Below are positions 16,155 through 24,189 of a stretch of DNA of 64,000 bases, one piece after another; the first letter of the stretch is position 1; each line of letters opens with the position of its first letter. The position numbers were made by a program, and so were the translations under genes. The DNA is from Phycisphaerae bacterium (GTDB lineage: Bacteria > Planctomycetota > Phycisphaerae > Sedimentisphaerales > Anaerobacaceae), in the NCBI GenBank assembly GCA_028714255.1, contig JAQTMR010000008.1, forward strand, positions 61,714-125,713, in the 5' to 3' direction. The notes beneath the pieces are model-generated. The model was not told the origin of the DNA, did not search any database, and worked only from the letters and a program-made list of their open reading frames with translations.

Positions 16155-17945
16155 TTAAAGTTTTGTAATCGCATCGAATTTACATGTTTCAAAGCACATT
16201 CCACATTTGACGCACTTGTCCTGATTTATCGTATGTTTGTTTTTCGCCGAGCCTGTTATCGCGTTTGTCGGACAGACTCTCTTGCAGGCGCCGCAACCGA
16301 TGCATTTATCGGTAATCGTATAAGAAATCAGGTTCGCACAAACACCGGCACGGCATTTTTTGTTGTGAATGTGCTCCTCGTATTCTTCCCTGAAGTTTTT
16401 GATGGTACTTAGAACAGGATTCGGGGCCGATTGGCCCAAGCCGCAAAGAGAAGACTTTATAATCATATTTCCGAGTCGCTGGAGATTTTCGATGTCACCG
16501 GCTTTACCTTTACCTTCGGTAATACGGGTCAGTATCTCGAACATCCGCCTTGTGCCTTCCCGGCATGGGGTACACTTGCCGCAGGATTCGTTCTGAGTAA
16601 ACTCGAGAAAGAATTTGGCGATATCGACCATGCAGGAATCTTCGTCTATTACTATCATTCCGCCGGAGCCCATAATCGAGCCTGCTTTTGCGAGCGATTC
16701 ATAATCGACTGGTGTATCGAGATAATCAGCAGGAAGACAGCCGCCGCTGGGGCCGCCGGTCTGGACGGCCTTGAATTGCTTGCCGTTTGGTATGCCGCCT
16801 CCGATATCATAAACAATCTGCCGAAGCGTCGTACCCATAGGGACTTCAATCAGGCCGGTGTTGACTACTTTGCCGGCCAGCGCGAAGACTTTAGTACCTT
16901 TGCTTTTTTCAGTGCCGATAGTTTTAAACCATTCGGCTCCATCCATAATGACAACGGGTATATTGGCCCAGGTTTCGACGTTGTTAATCAAAGTAGGTTT
17001 TCCGAACAATCCCGAAACCGAAGGATAAGGCGGTCTTGGTCTGGGCATACCTCGTCTGCCTTCGATAGAACGAATCAACGCTGTTTCTTCGCCGCAAACA
17101 AAGGCGCCGGCCCCAAGGCGAATCTCGATGTCGAAATTAAAATCGGTCTCAAGAATATTATTGCCTAAAAGGCCATTCGCTCTCGCCTGTTTTATCGCCT
17201 TTTCAAGTCTTTTTATGGCCAGCGGATACTCGGCCCGAATGTAAATCATTCCTTTTTTCGCGCCGATTGCGTAACCGCCGATTATCATACCTTCGAGGAC
17301 TGTATGGGGGTCGCCTTCAATGGCGCTTCTGTCCATGAACGCGCCGGGGTCGCCTTCATCGGCGTTGCATATGACGAATTTTTCATTGGCTTGCTGCTTT
17401 GCCGTGAAATCCCATTTTAGGCCGGTTGGAAATCCGGCACCACCTCTGCCGCGAAGTCCGCTCTTTTTTACCTCTTCGACAACATCAGCAGGAGTCATAT
17501 CGGTTAATACTTTGGCAAGGGCCTCGTAACCGCGAAGCGCAAGATAGTCATCGATGCTGTCAGGGTCGATGATGCCGCAGTTGCGAAGAGCGATACGCAT
17601 CTGTTTGCCGAAAAACTTTGCGTCACCGAAGACCCGGAAGAAACGGTTGTACATGAAGTCTTCCTGAATAGCCAAGCGAGCGATTGGGTTGCCCTTAATC
17701 AGATGCTCGGTAACAATCTCGGTAATATCATCCTTGACGAGATTGCCATAGATGGTATAGCCGGGATTGACTACTATGACAGGGCCTTTGTCGCACATAC
17801 CCAGACATCCGGACAGGTTTATCTTTACTTTGTCGGTGAGCTGATGTTTAGCCAATTCATCATCGAGGGCCTGCCGCAGGTTTCGCACACCTTTTTGGAT
17901 ACAGCCGGTTCCGTCACAGATTGTTATAGCATATTCGTAAGCCAC
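16155..17945 (-). CDS. hndC: NuoF/HndC-like NAD(P)H- and FMN-binding hydrogenase subunit
   Basis: This 596-residue subunit binds NAD(P)(H) and FMN and joins nicotinamide chemistry to the hydrogenase iron-sulfur chain, probably by electron bifurcation with ferredoxin. The N-terminal thioredoxin-like [2Fe-2S] domain has C10, C15, C47 and C51. The NuoF core shows GLRGRGGAGFPTGLKW and CNADEGDPGAFMDR, then GAGAFVCGEETALI. The [4Fe-4S] motif ESCGKCTPCREGT follows. The C-terminus carries two further [4Fe-4S] sites (CIGCGACKRVCP and CVKCGMCFETCK). The GTG start is backed by AAGGA nine bases upstream. It follows the HndB-like gene by 15 bases. Confidence 0.95.
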   Translation of the reverse strand: MAYEYAITICDGTGCIQKGVRNLRQALDDELAKHQLTDKVKINLSGCLGMCDKGPVIVVNPGYTIYGNLVKDDITEIVTEHLIKGNPIARLAIQEDFMYNRFFRVFGDAKFFGKQMRIALRNCGIIDPDSIDDYLALRGYEALAKVLTDMTPADVVEEVKKSGLRGRGGAGFPTGLKWDFTAKQQANEKFVICNADEGDPGAFMDRSAIEGDPHTVLEGMIIGGYAIGAKKGMIYIRAEYPLAIKRLEKAIKQARANGLLGNNILETDFNFDIEIRLGAGAFVCGEETALIRSIEGRRGMPRPRPPYPSVSGLFGKPTLINNVETWANIPVVIMDGAEWFKTIGTEKSKGTKVFALAGKVVNTGLIEVPMGTTLRQIVYDIGGGIPNGKQFKAVQTGGPSGGCLPADYLDTPVDYESLAKAGSIMGSGGMIVIDEDSCMVDIAKFFLEFTQNESCGKCTPCREGTRRMFEILTRITEGKGKAGDIENLQRLGNMIIKSSLCGLGQSAPNPVLSTIKNFREEYEEHIHNKKCRAGVCANLISYTITDKCIGCGACKRVCPTNAITGSAKNKHTINQDKCVKCGMCFETCKFDAITKL

Positions 17946-17960
17946 AGTTTCCAGTCCTTA

Positions 17961-18320
17961 TTAATCAATTACCCATTCTTCGATTACTTCACCATTTTTT
18001 ATATGCCGTTCGATTATCTCCGCCGCTTTTTGCTTATCGACCTGGCCATATCGAACCGGATTTTTACCCTGCTCGATGACCTCGACAGTCGGTTCGAGAT
18101 TACACCTTCCGGCACAGCCCTTCTGGCTAAGATAAACATCCGTCAGGCCTTTTTGCTTTACCGCGTCACGGAACACTTCCATAACTTCTTCAGAGCCGGC
18201 TGCTATTTCGCACGTTGCCATTCCGACATAGACCCTCTTGGTAGAAAGATAGCCCTTGCTGATGATTTTGCCTACGGCCTCGGCACGTTTTTTCTTAATT
18301 ACATCCAGTGCTTTTGCCAC
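17961..18320 (-). CDS. hndB: HndB-like [2Fe-2S] ferredoxin-type subunit
   Basis: This 119-residue protein resembles the small HndB subunit of NADP-reducing hydrogenases: a thioredoxin-fold [2Fe-2S] domain. C37 lies in ATCEIAAGSEEV, and C69 and C73 lie in KGCAGRCNLEP. Three cysteines at these places are what I recall of the family. It probably docks on the NuoF-like subunit and carries electrons. The GTG start is two bases after the histidine kinase stop codon, with AAAGGA as ribosome-binding site inside the preceding gene, so translation of the two is coupled. Confidence 0.88.
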   Translation of the reverse strand: MAKALDVIKKKRAEAVGKIISKGYLSTKRVYVGMATCEIAAGSEEVMEVFRDAVKQKGLTDVYLSQKGCAGRCNLEPTVEVIEQGKNPVRYGQVDKQKAAEIIERHIKNGEVIEEWVID

Positions 18321-18322
18321 TG

Positions 18323-20164
18323 TTAATTCCTTTCGATTTCAAAGATGAAACTGTTTCCGGCTTCCCGCGGCTCAATCCAGATTCTGCCGCCATGCTTCTC
18401 GATTACCTGTTTGGTGATATATAATCCAAGCCCTGTGCCCTTAACTTTACTTGCGGCGGGGACATCCAGTCGCGAAAATTTCTTAAACAGTTTGTCCTTC
18501 TGCTCTTCTGTAATCGGCTCGGAATCGTTATAGACCTCTACCAGCAGTTTGCCATTATCCGGTGTTACCTTAATTTCCAGCCGTCCTCCGTCAATACCGT
18601 ATTTTATGGCGTTGCTGATGAGGTTGTTGGCAACAATGAGCATCAGGTCGCTGTCGGCATTAATTTCAAGCTGCGGGTCTATATCCTCTTTGATACGGAT
18701 TTTTCTCCCTACAGCCAGGGGTCTGAGCGCATCGATAGAAATATCGAAAATATCCCGCTTGATGTTCAGCATGGTCTTATTTACCACCAATTCGCTCTTT
18801 TCAATTCTACCCAGGTTCAAAAACTTACGCACAGTTACCGTGAGATAATCGAGATTGCGAGTAATGGAGTCAAGCGCCTTTCGCTGCTTGAAATTTACCA
18901 GACCGAGGTAGCCGTCTCTTACAGCATAGGCATTCATTACCGCCGATGCCAATATACCTTTTAACTCGTGAGCAACGAAGCCTATTAAATCGATGTAGCT
19001 TTTATTTAGAACTATAAGTTTCTCGTTAGTAACGCGCAGGCTCTCATCTCTTTCTTTGAGACGGCCGGACATATCATTAAAAGCCACCGCCAGCGTATCC
19101 AATTCTGTAATCTTAGTATGGTTATTTACTTCGTATCCCAGTTGGCCTTGGGCGAGCTTTTGCGCCGCCTCGGCTACGTCAATCAGCGGCCGGGTTATCC
19201 TAAATGTTACTATCAAAGATAATGCCAGGGCAAGCAGTGTTGCGCCAGCCACGATTATAAGGAAAACAAGGATAACACGTTTGGCCATGTCGCTAAAAGG
19301 CTGCTCAAGCACTCCGACATAGAGCATGCCGATTGTATTTCCTTCAATATCATGTATAGGCTCATAAGCTGTCATATACCAGTCAGTAACAACAAACGCT
19401 CGGTCATGCCATAGTTTGCCCTGCTCAATTACTGCATGGTAAACCTCGTCCGAAACGCGTGTTCCTACCGCTCGGTTTCCCTGTTCATCAAGAACGTTTG
19501 TAGCGATTCTTATATCATCCTGAAAGATTGTGACCGTACCGACCGGTTTTGAGTTGTAAAGCTCATTGCCGAAAACCAGCGTTCTGATTCGGTCCACAAG
19601 CTTGTAATCAAGATTGACTATCCGGCCGCCATAAATAACGCTCGTTACGTTACCTTTTGCATCAATACTGGGAATCGCATATTCCTTGGCCATGACCATG
19701 TCTAAGGTTTGGCGTTCGGTTGGTCTTGCCTTTGGTGTGGGTTTTATCGCAATAGCCCTCTCTCTATACAGGTTCGTGTCGATTTCCTGCAATTCATCAG
19801 CAGCGATTATTCTTGTACCGCCGATACCGGCTTTTTTCTCTACCGCCATTCGGGCGATGTTGCTTTTAATCTCAACTTCAGCAGGGACATCAACTTTGAC
19901 TGCATAATCAAGCCTTAGTTTTTTCTTTAAGGTTTCTATGTCACCATTGTATTCAACAAGACGGAGCAGCCATCCGATATTCTCTATTTCAGAAGCGTAA
20001 AAAGACCTTGCTGAAGCTATATTTCTTGTTACTTCTCTTTGGGTGCGGTCTATTATGTCTCGCTTGATAACACTAAAGCCCAACAGCGCAATGAGTGAGG
20101 ACAGCGTAAGCACAACCGCCATAAAAGAAATAAATATTCTAAGTTTTAGAGATTTTCCGTTCAT
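18323..20164 (-). CDS. Sensor histidine kinase with extracytoplasmic Cache-like domain
   Basis: This is a 613-residue membrane kinase. TM1 spans about 10-32. A large outside domain (33-293) ends in a single-Cache-like part (VGTVTIFQDDIRIATNV ... GMLYVGVLEQPF). TM2 spans about 295-321, and a HAMP domain about 318-372. The phospho-acceptor H399 is in FVAHELKG. The ATPase domain has the N-box NLISNAIKYG (514-523) and the G-box KGTGLGLYI (575-583). The likely signal is a small molecule outside the cell; no ligand can be named. The start ATG overlaps the rex stop (ATGA), so it is translated with the redox repressor. Its partner may be the CheY-like protein of the same operon. Confidence 0.92.
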   Translation of the reverse strand: MNGKSLKLRIFISFMAVVLTLSSLIALLGFSVIKRDIIDRTQREVTRNIASARSFYASEIENIGWLLRLVEYNGDIETLKKKLRLDYAVKVDVPAEVEIKSNIARMAVEKKAGIGGTRIIAADELQEIDTNLYRERAIAIKPTPKARPTERQTLDMVMAKEYAIPSIDAKGNVTSVIYGGRIVNLDYKLVDRIRTLVFGNELYNSKPVGTVTIFQDDIRIATNVLDEQGNRAVGTRVSDEVYHAVIEQGKLWHDRAFVVTDWYMTAYEPIHDIEGNTIGMLYVGVLEQPFSDMAKRVILVFLIIVAGATLLALALSLIVTFRITRPLIDVAEAAQKLAQGQLGYEVNNHTKITELDTLAVAFNDMSGRLKERDESLRVTNEKLIVLNKSYIDLIGFVAHELKGILASAVMNAYAVRDGYLGLVNFKQRKALDSITRNLDYLTVTVRKFLNLGRIEKSELVVNKTMLNIKRDIFDISIDALRPLAVGRKIRIKEDIDPQLEINADSDLMLIVANNLISNAIKYGIDGGRLEIKVTPDNGKLLVEVYNDSEPITEEQKDKLFKKFSRLDVPAASKVKGTGLGLYITKQVIEKHGGRIWIEPREAGNSFIFEIERN

Positions 20165-20790
20165 TCCTCATCACTTGCATTTTCTGCAACATTTACAAAG
20201 TAAATTATGTTTTCCAACTCAGAAACCAGGCTGATGTTGTTTATTACCACACCTTTAGGACCTCTGAGACAAACAGGCGTAAAATTCAAAACACCTCTTA
20301 TCCCTGCGGGTATCATAAAATCAAGCATTTTCTGGGCCGCATAGTCCGGTGTTGTTATCACCGCAAGTTCAATTTTTTCTCGTTCGATGAATTCGGTTAA
20401 ATCCTCTATTGGAAGAACCGGAACCTTCGAATCACGGTTATGCTTGCCGGTGTCAATGTCAAACCCGGCAACTATTTTAATGCCGTGTTTTTCAAAAGGA
20501 TAGTGTAAAAGTGCGCGTCCGAGATTGCCTACACCAATAATTACGAATTTTTGTAACTCATCTTTTCCGAGGATACCGTTGAATTTTTCTATCAATTCAT
20601 CAACTTTATATCCGCCTCGTCTGCTGCCGGTAATACCGAAAATTGAAAAGTCTTTTCTAACCTGTACGGCCGTAACCCCGGCGGCATCGGCCAGATTATC
20701 TGAAAAAACCCTCACAAAATTCATTGCTTTGAGTCGCAGCACAGCATTTCTATAATGAGACATTCGTATTATGGAGCTTCGATTATGCAT
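20161..20790 (-). CDS. rex: Redox-sensing transcriptional repressor Rex
   Basis: Rex is a dimeric repressor that leaves DNA when the NADH/NAD+ ratio rises, so fermentation and hydrogenase genes are switched on under reducing conditions. The 209-residue protein has the winged-helix N-terminus (about 1-75, including VTAVQVRKDFSIFG and GSRRGGYKV). The Rossmann fold follows (VIIGVGNLGRALL at 98-110, FDID), and the C-terminal segment contains ITTPDYAAQ. It is the first gene of the hydrogenase operon. A ribosome-binding site AAAGGG lies six bases before the ATG. A Rex-type operator upstream (20910-20927) suggests control of itself and of the hydrogenase genes. Confidence 0.95.
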   Translation of the reverse strand: MHNRSSIIRMSHYRNAVLRLKAMNFVRVFSDNLADAAGVTAVQVRKDFSIFGITGSRRGGYKVDELIEKFNGILGKDELQKFVIIGVGNLGRALLHYPFEKHGIKIVAGFDIDTGKHNRDSKVPVLPIEDLTEFIEREKIELAVITTPDYAAQKMLDFMIPAGIRGVLNFTPVCLRGPKGVVINNISLVSELENIIYFVNVAENASDEE

Positions 20791-20817
20791 ATTTACCCTT
20801 TAATTAATATGACATAA

Positions 20818-20835
20818 TTCACATTATAACGTGAA
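20818..20835. promoter_or_regulatory. Palindrome TTCAC-N8-GTGAA before rex
   Basis: The 18-bp sequence has perfect five-base arms in the opposite sense to a Rex box. On the minus strand its centre reads TTATAAT and could itself be a -10 box, so a protein bound here would block the start of transcription. The binding protein is unknown. Confidence 0.4.
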
Positions 20836-20874
20836 AGTGAGCCATTATAAAACCATATATATACATATATGTAT

Positions 20875-20902
20875 ATTATATTTCATTTAACGTCATACGC
20901 AA
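20875..20902 (-). promoter_or_regulatory. Candidate sigma70-like promoter of the rex-hydrogenase operon
   Basis: On the minus strand TTGCGT (20897-20902) and TATAAT (20875-20880) are separated by 16 bases. The -10 box is perfect. The distance to the rex start is about 85 bases. The same -35 sequence and spacer length occur in the candidate promoter of rpsJ. Confidence 0.55.
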
Positions 20903-20909
20903 GCAAATT

Positions 20910-20927
20910 TTGTGATATTTTTCACAT
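20910..20927. promoter_or_regulatory. Rex-type operator
   Basis: TTGTGATATTTTTCACAT fits the 18-bp Rex consensus TTGTGAA-N4-TTCACAA at nearly all half-site bases. It lies just upstream of the candidate promoter and about 120 bases before rex, the expected setting for redox autoregulation. Confidence 0.7.
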
Positions 20928-21005
20928 TTACTTAGCAATTCCATATCTCATTGCAATAGAAGGTGTTATGTCGATTTTTTGAGTAATTATCTTATCAAAA
21001 GCACA

Positions 21006-21050
21006 TAAAAAAGGCGTAATCCCTATTTTTGGCAAGAAGTACGCCTTGGG
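21006..21050 (-). terminator. Intrinsic terminator after the UlaG-like gene
   Basis: On the minus strand AAGGCGTA (21047-21040) pairs perfectly with TACGCCTT (21018-21011), followed by a run of six T. The loop is long (21 bases), so strength is uncertain. It separates the carbohydrate genes from the hydrogenase operon. Confidence 0.65.
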
Positions 21051-21110
21051 TAACTAATGGGAGGCAGGATAATCAGGAATATGGCCCGATGGTTTGTTAT
21101 CTTCCGGGAG

Positions 21111-21968
21111 TTATTTTGAGAGTACAAATATTTTATTTGTGTCTGGTATAACAACCTTCGGGGTCTGTCCGAGATTTTTGATATTTGCCTGAAGTTCTCC
21201 AACATCAACCGTGTTAAAGTCGAACATGCCGAAGTGGTGCGGGATAAAAGCCGGTATCTTCAGATTATTGCAAAAATCGACAGCTTCTTTGAAAGTGAAA
21301 TTACCCGGAATGCCCTGCTCGGCCCTATTCTTATCCCTGCCATTGACGGGTATTAAGGCAAGGTCAATGTGTTTATCTGCCAGTTTTGTTTCAAGACCGT
21401 CATAGGGGACACAATCGCCCGGATGATAGAGCACAATGTCACCCAGTGTGATTATGTATCCTAAATAATGATGAAAACCTTCAGAGTCGGTTTGTAATCG
21501 TTCGTGTGCCGAGGCCACCGCTTCTAAATATACATCTTCGCTTAATCGGACAGTTTGACCTTCATTGATAAAAACGCATCTTTCTAAATCCACGCCGATT
21601 GATAAAACATATTTCTTTTCCGCTTTTGGTGCAATCAGGTGGCAGTGTTTATTATTGCCCAATACTATCGGCAAGGTTTCAGGGTCCATGTGGTCGCCAT
21701 GACGATGTGAACAAATTATCCATTGTACGCCGTTGATTTGATTCGGCTCAATGGGTACGGGCATCATGCGGATATGTTTAAATTCTCCGCAGGATGCCTT
21801 ACGGCACTTGTCGGCGTATTTTTTGCCAAGATAATTAGAGAGATAGGGGTCAATCAGAAAACTGCAATCATTACTGGTGACAGTGAAACCAGCCTGTCCC
21901 AGCCATCGCAGGGTCACGCATTTTTTATCTATGGCCTCAGCTAAATCGACTATTTTTATATTTATCAT
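21111..21968 (-). CDS. UlaG-like metallo-beta-lactamase-fold hydrolase
   Basis: This 285-residue cytoplasmic protein carries the metal motif H88-x-H90-x-D92-H93 (SHRHGDHMD), a later metal Asp (YHPGDCVPYDG) and the final HHFG. This is the layout of the UlaG group (L-ascorbate-6-phosphate lactonase and relatives). It probably opens a sugar lactone or hydrolyses a phosphate ester in the carbohydrate pathway encoded around it; the substrate is unknown. It is the last gene of the minus-strand set, 6 bases after eda, and is followed by an intrinsic terminator. ATG start. Confidence 0.82.
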   Translation of the reverse strand: MINIKIVDLAEAIDKKCVTLRWLGQAGFTVTSNDCSFLIDPYLSNYLGKKYADKCRKASCGEFKHIRMMPVPIEPNQINGVQWIICSHRHGDHMDPETLPIVLGNNKHCHLIAPKAEKKYVLSIGVDLERCVFINEGQTVRLSEDVYLEAVASAHERLQTDSEGFHHYLGYIITLGDIVLYHPGDCVPYDGLETKLADKHIDLALIPVNGRDKNRAEQGIPGNFTFKEAVDFCNNLKIPAFIPHHFGMFDFNTVDVGELQANIKNLGQTPKVVIPDTNKIFVLSK

Positions 21969-21974
21969 TCAGGA

Positions 21975-22625
21975 TTAACTTCTTATAGACTTTACTGTTT
22001 CGCGAATCTCAAGGCAGTTGTTTGCTATGTTGGGCCAGTTGCCCCCGGAGATATCGGCTCTGGTCGCAACCCATGAGCCGCCGACGGCCAAGACCGCATC
22101 AAGTTTGAGATAGTCACGCATATTGGCGGCGTTAATACCGCCTGTGGGCACAAATTTAACTCCGAGGTGCTTATAAGGTGCATAGATGCTTTTCAACATC
22201 GTTATTCCCCCTGCTGCTTCTGCCGGGAAGAACTTTAACAGTGTTAAGCCGAATCCCAACGCTCTATCAATATCTGACGGCGTCATAACGCCGGGGAAAA
22301 AAGGCATTTCAATCTTTATCGCTTCTTTTACAACATCAGGATTCAGGCCTGGCGATACCGCAAACTGCGCACCGCAATCTTTGGCTTTTCGGAGGTCTTC
22401 GACGTTGAGGACCGTGCCTGCACCAACGATTATGTCAGGTCTTTCTTTATTCAGCAGGCTTATTGCTTCTGCGGCGGCAGACGTGCGAAATGTAACCTCG
22501 GCTATCGGCAGTCGGCCTTTGATAAGCGCATCGGCAAGCGGCAGAACCGAATCGAGCGAATCAATCGATAAGATGGGTATTACTGCGAGTGTGTGAATTT
22601 TGTCATATATTTGGGGTGAGTTCAT
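21975..22625 (-). CDS. eda: 2-dehydro-3-deoxy-phosphogluconate (KDPG/KDPGal) aldolase
   Basis: This class I aldolase cleaves a 2-keto-3-deoxy-6-phospho sugar acid into pyruvate and glyceraldehyde 3-phosphate. The 216-residue protein has the catalytic Glu in IAEVTFRT (E43), the phosphate/pyruvate motif GAGTVLN (68-74), and the Schiff-base Lys K131 in LLKFFPAE. The C-terminal phosphate loop reads PTGGIN. Length and motifs are those of the Eda family; which epimer is used cannot be told. It lies between the 2-hydroxyacid dehydrogenase gene (15-base gap) and the UlaG-like gene. ATG start. Confidence 0.92.
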   Translation of the reverse strand: MNSPQIYDKIHTLAVIPILSIDSLDSVLPLADALIKGRLPIAEVTFRTSAAAEAISLLNKERPDIIVGAGTVLNVEDLRKAKDCGAQFAVSPGLNPDVVKEAIKIEMPFFPGVMTPSDIDRALGFGLTLLKFFPAEAAGGITMLKSIYAPYKHLGVKFVPTGGINAANMRDYLKLDAVLAVGGSWVATRADISGGNWPNIANNCLEIRETVKSIRS

Positions 22626-22640
22626 AGTAATTACTTTCTC

Positions 22641-23576
22641 TTATTTAGATGATGATTTCAAGTAACTCAATATTTCTTTTACAGCCTGTTCGACCGCCCG
22701 GGAGATACTTTCTTCAGTAAAAGCTCCGATGTGGGAAGTCGAAATGACTCGATTATGTTCGACCAGCGTTCTGCATACCGGAGGCTCCTGTCTGTAAACA
22801 TCAGTTGCAAGGCCCGCAATCCGGCCAGTTTCAAGTGCATCAAAGACAGCTTGGTCATCGAGCAAAGCTGCCCTGGCGGTGTTTACCAGATACACTCCTG
22901 CCTTCATTTTCTCTATTGTCTGTCTGTTAATCAAGGCCTCGTTTTTTGCGTCCATTGGACAATGCAGGCTTATTATGTCGGATTGCTGAAGTAATTGTTC
23001 CATATCTACGTATTGAAAGCGGGCTGCAGGCTTGAACTGCAGGTCAGCGAATGTGTCAAACGCGACAACTTTCATACCTATCCCCAAAGCCATATTCGCT
23101 ACGTGCTTACCAATATTACCACAGCCGATGAGCCCCAAAGTCCTACCCTGTAATTCAATTCCTTTTTTTCTTTCCCACTGTCCGTTTTTAAGTGACTTAT
23201 CCGTAAAAGGAATTGACCGAACAAGCGAAAAAATCAGCCCGATTGTCAGTTCAGCTACCGAGCGGGCATTTGAGCCGACCGCAGGACATATCTCAATACC
23301 AAGTTGCTTTGCTTTTTTAAGGTCGATGTTATCGATACCGACACCATTACGCGCAATTACCTTCAACTGTTTAGCTGATAGGAGTGTTTTGGCGGATATT
23401 TTTTCGACGCCAGCCAAATAGCCTATGCAGTCGGGCAAAAGCGAAATTAACTCGTTTTCATCTGGCTGAACACCGGGCGTTGAAAAAACAATTTCATAAC
23501 CGGCCTCCTCCAGCATCTTCAATGCGGGATGGCCGTTTTTTGTTATCGACCTCGGTGTCACTAATATCTTGTCCAC
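22641..23576 (-). CDS. D-2-hydroxyacid dehydrogenase, phosphoglycerate dehydrogenase-like
   Basis: This NAD-dependent enzyme, 311 residues, interconverts a 2-hydroxy and a 2-keto acid. It has the Rossmann motif GLIGCGNIGKHVA, the catalytic Arg in NTARAALLD, Glu in YRQEPP, and His in STSHIGAFT. It lacks the ACT/regulatory C-terminus of the long SerA. Similarity is to phosphoglycerate dehydrogenase-like members that serve sugar-acid catabolism, which the eda neighbour favours. The GTG start has AAAGGATAACAGG upstream. Confidence 0.87.
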   Translation of the reverse strand: MDKILVTPRSITKNGHPALKMLEEAGYEIVFSTPGVQPDENELISLLPDCIGYLAGVEKISAKTLLSAKQLKVIARNGVGIDNIDLKKAKQLGIEICPAVGSNARSVAELTIGLIFSLVRSIPFTDKSLKNGQWERKKGIELQGRTLGLIGCGNIGKHVANMALGIGMKVVAFDTFADLQFKPAARFQYVDMEQLLQQSDIISLHCPMDAKNEALINRQTIEKMKAGVYLVNTARAALLDDQAVFDALETGRIAGLATDVYRQEPPVCRTLVEHNRVISTSHIGAFTEESISRAVEQAVKEILSYLKSSSK

Positions 23577-23603
23577 AACCTGTTATCCTTTAAACAGAGA
23601 CTA

Positions 23604-24185
23604 TTACTCTATCACAACTTTTCCGCCGCGTTCAAATATCCTTTTGGGAAATCCTTCCTGCTCGATGTCGCCATAATTGTGGCCTGCATCTCCGCGGTAA
23701 ACACAAAAAGAAATTAGCGGCTCCTTTCCTGTATTGATAGACCTGTGCGCCCAACATGGCGGCACATAGACCATTTTACCCCTTGTCATTTTCTGGGCGT
23801 TCCATTTGCCGGCAGAGGTCTTCATTGCCATATATCCTTTTCCTCGCAGACAAATGTACAGCTCGGCGGTTTCGGCTATGCTGTGATAATGACCTTTCGT
23901 CATAAAGAACTCATCGCCTATCTTTCCGGGCTGCAGCTTGCTTATGCAGTACATCAATTGCCCGGACTCGGCAGGAACCGGCACTTCGAATACTTCATAA
24001 TGTAAAGGGTCATTTTTCTTTTCGATGAGATTATTAAGGGCGTCGCTGTCCGCGTAATATCCCTTCATATCAGATGCTTTGCGAACAATGTGATTTTTGG
24101 GATTGAGCATTTCTCCCGTTTCCAAATTAAGCTCCACGGAGAACGGCATTAACAGGTTATTTATTTCTTCAGGTTTCATTAGCAT
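23604..24185 (-). CDS. pgi: Cupin-type glucose-6-phosphate isomerase
   Basis: This metal-dependent isomerase of the archaeal cupin type interconverts glucose 6-phosphate and fructose 6-phosphate, or a similar aldose/ketose phosphate pair. It has 193 residues. The metal-binding motif is TKGHYH (H99, H101) with E108 in ETAELY, and the second motif is PPCWAHRSIN. The second ATG (24179) has AAAGGG at six-base spacing and is the better start; the first ATG touches that site. It lies 4 bases after the AroE-like gene, indicating co-transcription. It is unrelated in sequence to the common bacterial PGI. Confidence 0.87.
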   Translation of the reverse strand: MLMKPEEINNLLMPFSVELNLETGEMLNPKNHIVRKASDMKGYYADSDALNNLIEKKNDPLHYEVFEVPVPAESGQLMYCISKLQPGKIGDEFFMTKGHYHSIAETAELYICLRGKGYMAMKTSAGKWNAQKMTRGKMVYVPPCWAHRSINTGKEPLISFCVYRGDAGHNYGDIEQEGFPKRIFERGGKVVIE

Positions 24186-24189
24186 CCCT

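Noticed and set aside
20818..20835. Second Rex box
   Set aside because: The arms are TTCAC...GTGAA, the reverse of the Rex order GTGAA...TTCAC, so it is listed as an unassigned palindrome.
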